Part shown: in pieces, positions 1 to 8,474 of the stretch | How the letters are laid out: every line of letters begins with the position of its first letter | Numbering within the stretch: the first letter of the stretch is position 1 | DNA from: Alkalilacustris brevis | Lineage (GTDB): Bacteria > Pseudomonadota > Alphaproteobacteria > Rhodobacterales > Rhodobacteraceae | Assembly: GCF_003350345.1 (NCBI RefSeq) | Contig: NZ_QNVJ01000015.1 | Coordinates: 1-49,964, forward strand | DNA: 49,964 nucleotides | Reading direction: 5' to 3' | Translations under genes and position numbers: made by a program | Notes under the pieces: generated by a model | Database searches by the model: none | The model's input: the letters and a program-made list of their open reading frames with translations, nothing else | Told to the model about the DNA's origin: nothing

Positions 1-62
1 TCGGCTTCGGCTTCGGCTTCGGCTTCGGCTTCGGCTTCGGCTTCGGCTTCGGCTTCGGCTTC
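1..62. repeat. Hexanucleotide tandem repeat (TCGGCT)n
   Basis: Ten uninterrupted copies of TCGGCT are visible and the array continues past the left edge. On the minus strand it reads GAAGCC, in frame, encoding alternating Glu and Ala in the uncharacterised protein. Because the unit is six bases, gain or loss of copies would change protein length without shifting the frame. Confidence 0.95.
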
Positions 63-653
63 GAGGAACTCCGGCCCATATGCGGCGCTGTCAAGCATTT
101 CGTCGTCCGCGGCGGCATTTCCGGCCCAGTCGTCGGCCGGCGCAGCGGCGGCGGCAGGTGCCTCTTCGGCGTGTTCCACAGCCTCGGGCTGGCCGGGTGC
201 CTCGGGTTCCTGCGCGGGTCCGGCCGCTTCAAAAGAGCCCTCCGGCGCGGCCGTTTCAGCCGCGGCCTGATACGCGCTTGTAACCTGATATGCGCTTGCC
301 AGGGGCTGGGGCTGCCCGCCGGTTTCGGCAGCGGGCGCTTCAGGCTCGTCTGGTGCTGCCTTTGGTGCGGGCGTGCCGGTTCCCGGTGCCGGGGCTCCGG
401 GCACATCTGCGCGCATGGCTGCAGCCGTCACCAGCGGCGCGGCCGACCAGGCAGCCTGGGCGGCGCCCGATTCGGTATCGGCATCGCGGGGACGAAGCAC
501 GATCCCGTTGCCCTGCACCCGTGATTCGACCCGGCGCTGAATCTCGCGCTCGGCGATGCGGTGTAGCATTTCGGCATCGGGGGTTGGCGGCTCGGCACCG
601 AAATAGCGGTCATCGGCGGCGAGGTCGCGGAAATACTCGGCAATCGCCTTCAT
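1..653 (-). CDS. Uncharacterised protein with Ala-Glu repeat (3' end beyond window)
   Basis: The frame runs open on the minus strand from an ATG at 653 to the left edge, giving about 217 codons with no stop, so the C-terminus is outside the window. The N-terminus (about residues 1-45) is charged and looks helical ([19 protein letters not shown], then [16 protein letters not shown]). A long low-complexity Ala/Pro/Glu stretch follows, and the visible end is a pure Ala-Glu dipeptide run. I do not recognise a domain and assign no function. No signal peptide or membrane segment is visible. The ATG was chosen because it begins the conserved-looking charged segment. It is transcribed divergently from the thiamine pyrophosphokinase gene. 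Confidence 0.6.
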   Translation of the reverse strand, partial: MKAIAEYFRDLAADDRYFGAEPPTPDAEMLHRIAEREIQRRVESRVQGNGIVLRPRDADTESGAAQAAWSAAPLVTAAAMRADVPGAPAPGTGTPAPKAAPDEPEAPAAETGGQPQPLASAYQVTSAYQAAAETAAPEGSFEAAGPAQEPEAPGQPEAVEHAEEAPAAAAAPADDWAGNAAADDEMLDSAAYGPEFLEAEAEAEAEAEAEAEAEAEA

Positions 654-659
654 CGTCGA

Positions 660-680
660 GAAGGGTTCATCAAACCCTTC
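660..680 (-). promoter_or_regulatory. Leader hairpin in front of the Ala-Glu protein
   Basis: GAAGGGTT and AACCCTTC form a perfect 8-bp stem around a 5-nt loop. The stem ends only six bases before the ATG at 653, where a ribosome-binding site would normally lie, and no other Shine-Dalgarno sequence is obvious. This suggests control of translation initiation, but that is inference from position only. Confidence 0.35.
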
Positions 681-878
681 GAGGGTACAGGAGAATGTCC
701 CGTAGGAAACTGTAAGTATCTTGCTAGGACCGACCATCGGACGCTCGCTTTCTGCCAAATCCAATTCTTTTCACCCTTGCACCCCCAGGGAACCTTTCCA
801 TGATCAGAAATGGGTGATTTGAAGGACTGAATGTGGCTGCCATTGCCTTGCGCCGCCACAATTGGGCATAGTCTTGCG

Positions 879-1553
879 ATGTCGCAAATCCTCGTCAACT
901 CAAACTGTGGTGTCACACTTGCCGGAGCGGGCGATATCCGGCGCGAGACGCTTGAGGCCGCGCTGTCCCTCGCGCCGCGGCTGGTTGCGGCCGATGGCGG
1001 GGCCGATCACCTGCTGGCCATGGGCCATGAACCCGAATGCGTGATCGGCGATCTCGATTCGCTCAGCCCGGCGGCCTGGGCGCGGCTGGGTCCGGGCCGG
1101 CTGCACCGCATCACCGAGCAGGACACCACCGATTTCGACAAGGCGCTGCGTTCGATCGCGGCGCCCTTCGTGCTGGCGGTGGGCTTCACCGGCAACCGGC
1201 TGGATCATACACTGGGCATGTTCAACGTTCTGGTGCGCCATGGCGCACGGCGCTGCGTGGCCCTTGGCGTGCATGACCTGTGCTTCGTTGCGCCGCGCGA
1301 ACTGGCCCTGCGGCTTGCCCCGGGCACGCGGCTGTCGCTGTTTCCCATGGGCGAGGTGCATGGCCATAGCCAGGGGTTGCGCTGGCCGCTTGACGGGGTG
1401 CGCTTTGCCCCCGGCGGGATGGTCGGCATCTCGAACATGGTGGACGACTCCGGCGCGGTACAGCTCAGCCTTTCGGCGGAGGCGATGCTTGTCCTTCTGC
1501 CCGCGGCGGCACTGGAAGACGCGCTTGCGGCACTGCGCGCGGCGTCAGGCTGA
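879..1553 (+). CDS. Thiamine pyrophosphokinase
   Basis: The gene encodes a 224-residue thiamine diphosphokinase (TPK), which transfers pyrophosphate from ATP to thiamine to make thiamine diphosphate in the cytoplasm. Family motifs visible are ADGGADHLL (about residues 38-46), GDLDS (57-61), DTTDFDKAL (82-90) and GNRLDHTL (105-112), followed by the smaller C-terminal beta domain with SNMV. The in-frame ATG at 831 would add 16 residues without homology, so the ATG at 879 (MSQILVNSN) is preferred. The 3' end overlaps the convergent EamA transporter gene by 89 bases. I see no TPP riboswitch upstream, which fits a salvage enzyme expressed independently of the synthesis operon. Confidence 0.9.
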   Translation: MSQILVNSNCGVTLAGAGDIRRETLEAALSLAPRLVAADGGADHLLAMGHEPECVIGDLDSLSPAAWARLGPGRLHRITEQDTTDFDKALRSIAAPFVLAVGFTGNRLDHTLGMFNVLVRHGARRCVALGVHDLCFVAPRELALRLAPGTRLSLFPMGEVHGHSQGLRWPLDGVRFAPGGMVGISNMVDDSGAVQLSLSAEAMLVLLPAAALEDALAALRAASG

Positions 1554-2433
1554 GCCGGCGCTCGCGGAACACGATGTAAAGCCCCGAGCCGATGATCACC
1601 ACGATCCCGGCAAGCGCCAGCCGGTCCGGGAAGTCGCGAAACATCAGCCAGCCGATCAGCACGGTGAAGGGCAACTCCATGTACTGGATCGGCGCCAGCG
1701 TCGCCGAGGGCGCGAAACGCAACGCCCAGGTCATCAGCAGATGCGCCAGCGTGCCGACGCCCCCGATCAGCAACAGCAGCCACCAGCCCGACCAGCCCGG
1801 CGCCACCGGGGCAATCGCAGGCAGATCCAGCGCCATGCCCAGCACCAGCACCGGCAGCACCATCGGCAACGCCATCGCCCCGCTCATGGCCTGCAATACC
1901 AGCGGATCGCCCGCGCGGGCGATCCGCCGCGTGAGCATGATGAAGGCCGTGAAAGCCACCGCCACGTAAAGCGGCAACAACGCGATCGGCCCGGCCTGTG
2001 CAAAGGCGGGCTGGATGACCAGCAGCGTTCCGACAAACCCCACGCCACAGGCTGCAAGTCGCCGCGCGCCGACCTCTTCGCCCATTACCCCGCGCGCCAG
2101 CAGGATCATCAGGAAGGGCTGGACAAAAACGATCGCCAGCGTCTCGGCCAGCGGCATGTAGATCAGCGCGACGAACAGCGCCGCCAGCGCCGAAACATGC
2201 AGTAGCGTGCGCACGAGGGTAATCCACAGCACCCCGGCCGACATCCGCAGGTCGCGGCCAGCCAGCAGTGCCAGCGGTATCAGGATCACTGCCTGCGCGA
2301 TGAAGCGCGCGGCAACGATCTGCACCACCGGCATGGTTTGCGTCGCAAGCTTCGCCAGCCCGTCGCCCAGGGGCGCGAGCACGCAAAAGCCAAGCATCAG
2401 CAGGATGCCGAGAGTGGGACGATCTGTGGCCAT
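1465..2433 (-). CDS. EamA/DMT family transporter
   Basis: The product is a 322-residue polytopic membrane protein with about ten hydrophobic segments arranged as two EamA repeats. This is the drug/metabolite transporter fold (RhaT/YdcZ-like permeases) in the inner membrane. The substrate cannot be read from sequence. The start is the ATG at 2433 (MATDRPTLGILLMLG), because the upstream 43 codons read like untranslated DNA. The polar, proline-rich tail of about 30 residues (RAVPQARLPVPPRAEGQASP) is encoded antisense to the end of the thiamine pyrophosphokinase gene, so the extension may be recent and dispensable. Confidence 0.88.
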   Translation of the reverse strand: MATDRPTLGILLMLGFCVLAPLGDGLAKLATQTMPVVQIVAARFIAQAVILIPLALLAGRDLRMSAGVLWITLVRTLLHVSALAALFVALIYMPLAETLAIVFVQPFLMILLARGVMGEEVGARRLAACGVGFVGTLLVIQPAFAQAGPIALLPLYVAVAFTAFIMLTRRIARAGDPLVLQAMSGAMALPMVLPVLVLGMALDLPAIAPVAPGWSGWWLLLLIGGVGTLAHLLMTWALRFAPSATLAPIQYMELPFTVLIGWLMFRDFPDRLALAGIVVIIGSGLYIVFRERRLSLTPRAVPQARLPVPPRAEGQASPPPKG

Positions 2434-2603
2434 GCGCGCCACCTTATGGGCGGGGGTTGACCGTGTCCATCCCGGCGCGCCGGTCTGGCGCATCGCCTCG
2501 ATGCAGTTGTAAAGCGGCATGAAAGGCACGCCATTTCCGCGGATCGCGACGGCACGGCACATTCAGGCCGCCGGGAGGTGTCCTCTCGGCCTCGGGACCG
2601 CGC

Positions 2604-2861
2604 TCAATGCAATCCGACATCACCTGCGAGATCCGGCCTAGTCCCTTGTTTAGGTCGGCGGCACGGCGCGGCCCGGCCCGAGCCACCCTGCTGCGCGGCC
2701 AGCTCCTCCTCGGTGACAACAAAGCCGCCGCCGACCGAATAATAGATCTGCTGGTCGATCGTATCGCCCCGGGCGTCGGCCGCCATCAGCCACAGGCCAT
2801 TGGCATGTGCTGACAGGCGTCGAACCGGAAGAAGCGGTGCGCCGATGGGGAGGCCGGGGCA
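2604..2861 (-). pseudogene. L-serine dehydratase (sdaA) remnant
   Basis: An open stretch between an in-frame TGA just above 2861 and a stop at 2604 encodes a short piece typical of the middle of the beta domain of single-chain L-serine ammonia-lyases: HANGLWLMAADARGDTID followed by IYYSVGGGFVVTEEEL. Intact enzymes are about 450-470 residues, with an iron-sulfur-binding alpha domain downstream. Here only about 55 recognisable residues remain and both flanks are unrelated, so this is a decayed gene. No other gene is visible between the EamA start at 2433 and the dnaE2 stop at 2911. Confidence 0.7.
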
Positions 2862-2910
2862 TCATGAACACCTGCCCCAAGGTCGCGGAGATGGAACTTC
2901 TGACCGCCCC

Positions 2911-5900
2911 TCAGTGGAAATCCCGGCTGGGAAACAGCCGTTTGGCCTGTTCGCGGGGGTGGCGGGCGCGGGGCGGATAGCGTGGCGGGCGGGGTGCGTC
3001 ATCCGTGACCGGATGGGTCAGGCCCACGGCCTCGTCCAGCGGGTGCCCCAGTTCCGACAAGCGGTGCGACAGGTCTTCGATCTGCTCGGCGATCAGATGC
3101 ACGACGATGCCTTCGCGTTCGATCCGCCCGGTCACGCGCAAGAGCCGCCCGCCCATGACGATGCGGCGGAAACGCGTGTAAACCTTGGGCCAGACCACGA
3201 TGTTCGACACCCCGGTTTCATCCTCCAGCGTCAGGAATATCACCCCCGAGGCCGTGCCGGGCCGCTGGCGGGTGATGACCAGCCCGCAGACACTCAGCCG
3301 CCCCGGCGCCACGCTGGCGAGTTGGTCATGGGCGGTCAGGCCGGGGATGGCGGGGCGCAAGAGTTCCATCGGATGGGCGCGCAGGCTCAGCCGCAGGGCG
3401 AGGTAATCCTCGACCACCTCTTCGCCCAGATGCATCGACGGCAGGGTGACTTCGGGCTCGCGCCCCCCTTCACCATCGAGCGGATCGGCAAAGAGCGGCA
3501 GGGGGCTAGGCGCGCGAATGGCGCGCACCGCCCAAAGCGCATCGCGCCGCGTCAGCCCCTGCCCGGCAAAGGCGTCGGCCTCGGCCAGGCGCTCCAGCAC
3601 CGATGGCGACAGCCCCGCGCGCAGCCAGAGGCTTTCGGGGTCGGGATAGCCATTGCCGCGCGCCGCCACGATCCAGCCTGCGTCTTCTTCGCGAAAGCCC
3701 TTGATCTGGCGAAACCCCAACCGCAGGGCCAGCGCGCCGTCAGCGCGGCGTTCCAGCGTGTTGTCCCAGTCGCTGTGATTGACGCAGATTGGCCGGACCT
3801 CGACGCCGTGCTCGCGCACGTCCCGCACGATCTGCGCCGGGGCATAGAACCCCATCGGCTGGCTGTTGAGCAGCGCGCAGGCGAACACTGCCGGGTGATG
3901 GCATTTCAGCCAGGACGACACATAGGTCAGCATGGCAAAGGCCGCCGCGTGGCTTTCGGGAAAGCCGTAATCTGCGAATCCTTCGATCTGTGCGAAACAG
4001 GCCTCCGCGACCGCGCGGTCATAGCCCCTGGCCTGCATTCCGCCGATGAAACGGTCACGATGCGCGCCAATCGTGCCCATGCGCCGGAACGACGCCAGCG
4101 AGCGGCGCAGCTTGTCGGCCTCTTCCGCCGTGTAGCCCGCGCCAACCACGGCGATGCGCATGGCCTGTTCCTGAAACAGCGGCACGCCCAGCGTCTTGCG
4201 CGTGACCTCCGCAAGTTCGGGGCCAAAGGGCTCGGGTGCCTCAAGCCCCTGCCGGCGGCGGATATAGGGTTTGACCATGCCGCCCTGGATCGGGCCGGGG
4301 CGGATAATGGCCACCTCGATCACCAGGTCATAGAAGGTGCGCGGCCGCATCCGGGGCAGGAAATTCATCTGCGCGCGGCTTTCCACCTGAAACACCCCCA
4401 CCGCATCGGCGCGGCACAGCATGTCATAGGTCGCGGCGTCCTCCTGCGGCACGTCGGCCAGCGTCAGGCGGGGTTGCCCATGCGCCTCCAACAGATCGAA
4501 CGCCTTGCGCAGGCAGGTCAGCATGCCAAGGCTCAGCACATCGACCTTGAGGATACCCAGCGCGTCGATGTCGTCCTTGTCCCATTCGATGACAGTGCGC
4601 CCCTCCATCGCCGCGTTCTCGATCGGACACAGCTCATCAAGCCGATCGCGGGTGATGACAAAGCCGCCGACATGCTGGCTCAGGTGGCGGGGAAAGCCGG
4701 TGATCTCGCCAATCAGGCGGATGGTCTGGGCAAGCCGCCGGTCGCGCGTATCAAGGCCCAGCTCGGCAATGCGCGCGGGGTCGGGCCCCTTGCCCGACAT
4801 GCCCCATATCTGGCCCGCCAGGCTGGCGGTGACATCGGCGCTCAGCCCCATGACCTTGCCCACTTCGCGGATAGCTGCGCGTGACCGGAAATGGATGACG
4901 GTGGCGCACAGCCCGGCGCGGTGGCGGCCATAGCGTTCATAGATCCACTGGATGATTTCCTCGCGCCGCTCGTGCTCGAAATCCACGTCGATATCGGGCG
5001 GCTCGCCACGGTGGCGCGAGATGAAACGCTCGAACACCATGCCGATCGTGTCGGGGCTGACATCCGTGATGCCCAGCGCCCAGCAGATGATCGAATTGGC
5101 CGCCGAGCCGCGTCCCTGGCACAGGATGCCGCGGCCCCGGGCCTCGGCCACGATGTCATGCACGGTCAGGAAATAGGCAGCATAGCCCAGTTCCCCCACA
5201 AGGCCCAGTTCCTTGTCGGCCAGCGCATGATAGCGCGCGGGAATGCCACCGGGGCAGCGCCGGGACAGCCCTGCGCGCGTCAGCCGCTCAAGCCGCGCTT
5301 GCGGAACCTCGCCATTCGCAACTTCGTCCGGATATTCGTAACTGAGTTCCCCCAGATCGAAACTGCACCGCGCGGCGATCTCCAGCGTGCGGCGCAGCGC
5401 GGCGGGGTGACGATGATAGAGGCGCGCCATATCGGCCGCACCTTTCAGCCTGCGCTCGGCATTGGGCAGGGCGCGGGTGCCGATCATGTCGATGGTGATC
5501 CCCTCGCGCAGGCAGGTCAGCACATCGGCCAGCGGGCGGCGGGCAGCGCGGTGCATCAGCACATCGCCCACCGCCACCATCGGTGTGCCACAGCGCAGCG
5601 CAAGATTGGCGCAGGCGTCGAGCCAGGCCTGATCGGAGCCATCATAACGCGGCGCAGCGCCCAGAAACACATGCCCCGGCCAGCGCCGCCGAAGGGCGCG
5701 CAGCGGGGCTTCGGCGGAAAGGTCAGCGGGCGGCAGGGCAATCAGGATCATACCCTGGCAGCCGGTTTCCAGATCGCCCAGATCGAGGTGGCATTCCCCC
5801 TTGCGCGCGCGGCCCTTGCCCAGGCTCAGCAGCCGGGCCAGCCGGTGATAGGCGGCGCGGTCGGTGGGCAGGGCCAGCCATTCGACCGGGCAGTCACGCA

Positions 5901-6213
5901 TCACCAGCCGCGCCCCCACGATCAGGCGCGGCAGCACGCCCGGCGGTGGTGACGGCAGCTCACACGCCGCGATCTCCTGCCGGGATGAGGCATCCACCCG
6001 CGTGCCCGAACGCACCCGCAGCGCCGTTTCGCTTTCCTCGCGCAGGGTCTTGAGCGCTGACCAGGCGCGCACCACCCCGGCCAGGCTGTTGCGGTCGGTG
6101 ATGGCGACGGCCGAAAGCCCCAGTTCGGCCGCGCGCAGCACCAGCTCCTCGGGGTGCGAGGCCCCGGTCAGAAAGGTGAAATTCGAGGTCGTGCAAAGCT
6201 CGGCGTAGCTCAT
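2911..6213 (-). CDS. dnaE2: Error-prone DNA polymerase DnaE2 (ImuC)
   Basis: This 1100-residue C-family DNA polymerase does translesion synthesis with ImuB. The N-terminal PHP domain starts at residue 1 (MSYAELCTTSNFTFLTGASH) and contains ITDRNSLAG. The polymerase core has CQGRGSAANS (365-374) and the catalytic PDIDVDF motif (406-412). An OB-fold region lies near residues 970-1030. The length and the absence of the long C-terminal extension of replicative DnaE1 identify the DnaE2 class. The ATG at 6213 overlaps the imuB stop (ATGA), so translation is probably coupled. A longer in-frame start at 6300 would run into imuB and lacks homology. LexA control through the imuB-proximal SOS box is expected. 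Confidence 0.96.
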   Translation of the reverse strand: MSYAELCTTSNFTFLTGASHPEELVLRAAELGLSAVAITDRNSLAGVVRAWSALKTLREESETALRVRSGTRVDASSRQEIAACELPSPPPGVLPRLIVGARLVMRDCPVEWLALPTDRAAYHRLARLLSLGKGRARKGECHLDLGDLETGCQGMILIALPPADLSAEAPLRALRRRWPGHVFLGAAPRYDGSDQAWLDACANLALRCGTPMVAVGDVLMHRAARRPLADVLTCLREGITIDMIGTRALPNAERRLKGAADMARLYHRHPAALRRTLEIAARCSFDLGELSYEYPDEVANGEVPQARLERLTRAGLSRRCPGGIPARYHALADKELGLVGELGYAAYFLTVHDIVAEARGRGILCQGRGSAANSIICWALGITDVSPDTIGMVFERFISRHRGEPPDIDVDFEHERREEIIQWIYERYGRHRAGLCATVIHFRSRAAIREVGKVMGLSADVTASLAGQIWGMSGKGPDPARIAELGLDTRDRRLAQTIRLIGEITGFPRHLSQHVGGFVITRDRLDELCPIENAAMEGRTVIEWDKDDIDALGILKVDVLSLGMLTCLRKAFDLLEAHGQPRLTLADVPQEDAATYDMLCRADAVGVFQVESRAQMNFLPRMRPRTFYDLVIEVAIIRPGPIQGGMVKPYIRRRQGLEAPEPFGPELAEVTRKTLGVPLFQEQAMRIAVVGAGYTAEEADKLRRSLASFRRMGTIGAHRDRFIGGMQARGYDRAVAEACFAQIEGFADYGFPESHAAAFAMLTYVSSWLKCHHPAVFACALLNSQPMGFYAPAQIVRDVREHGVEVRPICVNHSDWDNTLERRADGALALRLGFRQIKGFREEDAGWIVAARGNGYPDPESLWLRAGLSPSVLERLAEADAFAGQGLTRRDALWAVRAIRAPSPLPLFADPLDGEGGREPEVTLPSMHLGEEVVEDYLALRLSLRAHPMELLRPAIPGLTAHDQLASVAPGRLSVCGLVITRQRPGTASGVIFLTLEDETGVSNIVVWPKVYTRFRRIVMGGRLLRVTGRIEREGIVVHLIAEQIEDLSHRLSELGHPLDEAVGLTHPVTDDAPRPPRYPPRARHPREQAKRLFPSRDFH

Positions 6214-7670
6214 GCAAACTCCCCCTGCACGAACCAGCCGGGGTTTTGCGGCGTATGAAACAGCCACAGCCGGCGGCCCTGCCTTGTGTCGACCCGCCAA
6301 TAGTCACGCAGCCCCACGCGCCAGTTCTCGTCATTGAGCCACCATTCCGGGGCGATCCGTTCAGGCCCTGTGGCACGCGCCGTCTCAAGCGCCATGCGCC
6401 GCCAGCGGAAACGCATGGGCGGGCGCGAGCCAGTGCCCGCGACGGGTTCGGGGGGAAACAGCCGCAACGGCCGCGGGCGCGGGCAGGACCAGCCGCTTTC
6501 GGCCGCGCTATAGGCCGCCGACGCGATGATGAAGCTGCGTTCGGGGATATGGCTGTCGGCAGGCAGGAACCGCAGCACATTTTCAAGCCCGATGCGGGTA
6601 CCGATGCGGGTGATCAGGTCGTTCAGCTGCTCGGCCCCGTGGCGCGCCGGGGCAAACCCGTGCTGCCGGGCGGGCAGACGTTCGACCACGATGGCTTCGA
6701 GCCGGATCTGATCGATGCCGAAGCCTGCATCCACTTCGGCCACGCCGCGCTCGAAAAGCGGCAGGATACGGGCCGGATCACGCATCGCCGCCGCCAACCG
6801 CAACTCGACCTGCTGGCTGCCCTGATCCACCCGGCGCAGGGTCAGCATCAGCCGCCGCGCGCCCGCCTCGTGCTGGCGCAGCTTGTGGCATAGCGCCTCG
6901 AGCAGGCGTGCGGTGGCGGCCATGACATCGGCGACAAGGCCGATGGGCTCGGGGAAGGTCTGGCGCACACCGTAATGAGGCGGGTCGGACCGGGGCGAGA
7001 CAGCCTCGGGCACCGCACCAAGCGCCTGATCCAGCCGCAACAGCACCTCGGGGCCGAAGCGACGCACGAGCGGCGCGCGGGCGGTATTCGACAGATCGCC
7101 AATGGTCCGCAGGCCCAGACGTTGCAAGGGGGTGCAGATTGCCTCGTCCAGCCGTAGTGCGGCGACCGGCAGCGCCTCCAGCGGCTCTTCTCCCTCGCCA
7201 TAATGCGCCCGTGCCCAGGCCGCGCCGCGCGTGCCGCCCAGCCCCAGCCGCAGCGTCAGCCCCGCACGGGCTGCGCGGGCGCGCATGTCGGCCAGCATCG
7301 TCCCCTCGCCCCCCCAAAGATGGGCCGCACCGGTGACATCCAGCACCAGCCCGTCCGCACCCTCAAGGCCTACCCAGGGGCAATAGCGCATGGCCCAGCG
7401 CCGTAGTGCGGCCAGAAAGCGGGCATCGTGTTCGGGCCGCGCCGGGCGGCTGACCAGATTGGGGCAAAAGGCGCGCGCATCGGCCAGGCTCATGCCCCGG
7501 TGAAGGCCCGCCGCCTCGGCCCGCGCATTGAGGCAATGCAGCCGGTCGCTGTTGCCCTGCCGAAGCGTCAGAACAAACGGCGCATCAAGCGCCTGACCCC
7601 GCAGAACCCGGTCGCTCGCCAACCGGGGAAACCACATGCAGACGATGCGCCTGTTCATCCCATCGAACAT
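6210..7670 (-). CDS. imuB: Y-family polymerase-like protein ImuB
   Basis: The 486-residue protein is the ImuB adaptor of the mutasome. It has the Y-family polymerase fold (little finger about residues 230-350) but belongs to a family that lacks the catalytic acidic residues, and it bridges DnaE2, ImuA and the sliding clamp. A clamp-binding-like LRLF motif lies near residue 403 in the C-terminal region. The ATG at 7670 (MFDGMNRRIVCMWFPRL) is preferred over a TTG at 7682; an ATG at 7658 is also possible. The start lies inside the 3' end of imuA, and a perfect SOS box sits 15 bases upstream. The stop overlaps the dnaE2 ATG. Confidence 0.94.
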   Translation of the reverse strand: MFDGMNRRIVCMWFPRLASDRVLRGQALDAPFVLTLRQGNSDRLHCLNARAEAAGLHRGMSLADARAFCPNLVSRPARPEHDARFLAALRRWAMRYCPWVGLEGADGLVLDVTGAAHLWGGEGTMLADMRARAARAGLTLRLGLGGTRGAAWARAHYGEGEEPLEALPVAALRLDEAICTPLQRLGLRTIGDLSNTARAPLVRRFGPEVLLRLDQALGAVPEAVSPRSDPPHYGVRQTFPEPIGLVADVMAATARLLEALCHKLRQHEAGARRLMLTLRRVDQGSQQVELRLAAAMRDPARILPLFERGVAEVDAGFGIDQIRLEAIVVERLPARQHGFAPARHGAEQLNDLITRIGTRIGLENVLRFLPADSHIPERSFIIASAAYSAAESGWSCPRPRPLRLFPPEPVAGTGSRPPMRFRWRRMALETARATGPERIAPEWWLNDENWRVGLRDYWRVDTRQGRRLWLFHTPQNPGWFVQGEFA

Positions 7671-8172
7671 GCCAGGCCCCAAAAGTTCCTGATTTGTTCT
7701 TAATAATTTCCCAGCGCATCAGAGTCGAGTCACCGTGTTCGGGGTCGAACACCGGCGCCGCGCGCCAGCGGGTTTCAGTGGCATTGCTGCCCATGCCCTC
7801 AGGGATCAGGCAAAGCCCCATCGCCCCGCCCGCCTTGGCCGCCAGTTGCAGCCGCCGCCCCTCGCGCAGATCAAGCGGGCGGGTGATCTCGATCACAACA
7901 AGCGACACAACCCCGTCCTTGAGCGCCTCTTCGGCCACTGCCAGGCTGTCGGTCTGATTATCCGTCCGCGCCACCAGCACCCGCGCGGGGTCGAGAAACG
8001 CGGCAAGCCCCGGCGGATGCAATGCCTCCGGCAGCCACCCCTCGCGCACCCACAACACCGTGCCACCGGCTTTCGCCGCGACAATGGCAGCAAAGGTCAC
8101 GGCGCCGGGGCCGCAAACCTCGTGCATGCGGGCAACACGCAGGGGGAAGGGAAGAGGCGAAGCATAGAACAT
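7585..8172 (-). CDS. imuA: ImuA-type mutagenesis protein
   Basis: This 195-residue protein is the first gene of the imuA-imuB-dnaE2 cassette. The sequence matches the ImuA/SulA-like RecA-fold family: an early HEVCGPGAVTF segment, a central ARTDN and VVIEITRP region, and the C-terminal RWEIIKNKSGTFGAWHVRW typical of the family end. The C-terminal 86 bases overlap imuB. At 195 residues it is slightly shorter than most ImuA proteins. No upstream ATG or GTG exists in frame before a stop, so the ATG at 8172 is used; the next in-frame ATG gives MHEVCG. A degenerate SOS-box-like sequence covers the start codon. Confidence 0.85.
   Translation of the reverse strand: MFYASPLPFPLRVARMHEVCGPGAVTFAAIVAAKAGGTVLWVREGWLPEALHPPGLAAFLDPARVLVARTDNQTDSLAVAEEALKDGVVSLVVIEITRPLDLREGRRLQLAAKAGGAMGLCLIPEGMGSNATETRWRAAPVFDPEHGDSTLMRWEIIKNKSGTFGAWHVRWDEQAHRLHVVSPVGERPGSAGSGA
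7685..7699 (-). promoter_or_regulatory. LexA SOS box in front of imuB
   Basis: The plus strand reads GTTCCTGATTTGTTC, an exact match to the alphaproteobacterial SOS box GTTC-N7-GTTC (GAACAAATCAGGAAC on the minus strand). It lies 15 bases before the imuB ATG at 7670 and inside the imuA coding region. The surrounding imuA codons are unusually AT-rich (ATT ATT AAG AAC AAA TCA), consistent with an embedded promoter and operator. Confidence 0.75.
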
Positions 8173-8181
8173 ATGGTGAAT
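8167..8181 (-). promoter_or_regulatory. Degenerate SOS-box-like sequence at imuA start
   Basis: The minus strand reads ATTCACCATATGTTC, one base from GTTC-N7-GTTC. The ATG within it is the proposed imuA start codon, so a bound repressor would cover the start of the gene. Because one half-site is imperfect and the position is unusual, this is a weak assignment. Confidence 0.35.
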
Positions 8182-8464
8182 ATAGATCGCGAGAGTGAGG
8201 GGATCAAACCATCCTCAAGCCTCATGGGTCACAGGAGAGTCCAAAACGGTCCTTAACCCAACATCCATACCGCGCATGCAATTTTGCGATCCGTGCCGAA
8301 TTCGCGAAAGCCATCCTCCGATCCGGATTCCGGCGCGCGAGGTGCAGGCCGGGGAAAGGTGGTCAAGGGAACGTGAGACGGAGCAGATTGTGGGCAAAAA
8401 TGTGGGGTGACAACCAAAGCTCTCATATTTTATAACTCAATATCATATACTTAATCATATAATC

Positions 8465-8474
8465 TGGCGGAGAG
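8465..8474 (-). other. Possible tRNA 3'-end remnant next to IS remnant
   Basis: CTCTCCGCCA on the minus strand is the sequence expected for the 3' acceptor and CCA end of a bacterial tRNA-Ser. It follows an AT-rich tract (8421-8464), as does the intact tRNA-Ser at 17929, and is cut off exactly where the IS481-like end begins. Ten bases are too few to be certain. Confidence 0.2.

Noticed and set aside
654-878. Possible TPP riboswitch before thiamine pyrophosphokinase
   Set aside because: I could not find the conserved CTGAGA and ACCTGA-type core elements in this interval on either strand.
2800-4884. 694-codon open frame on the plus strand
   Set aside because: It lies antisense to dnaE2, has the Gln/His/Arg/Gly-rich composition of a high-GC shadow frame and no family motifs; the minus strand gives a complete DnaE2.
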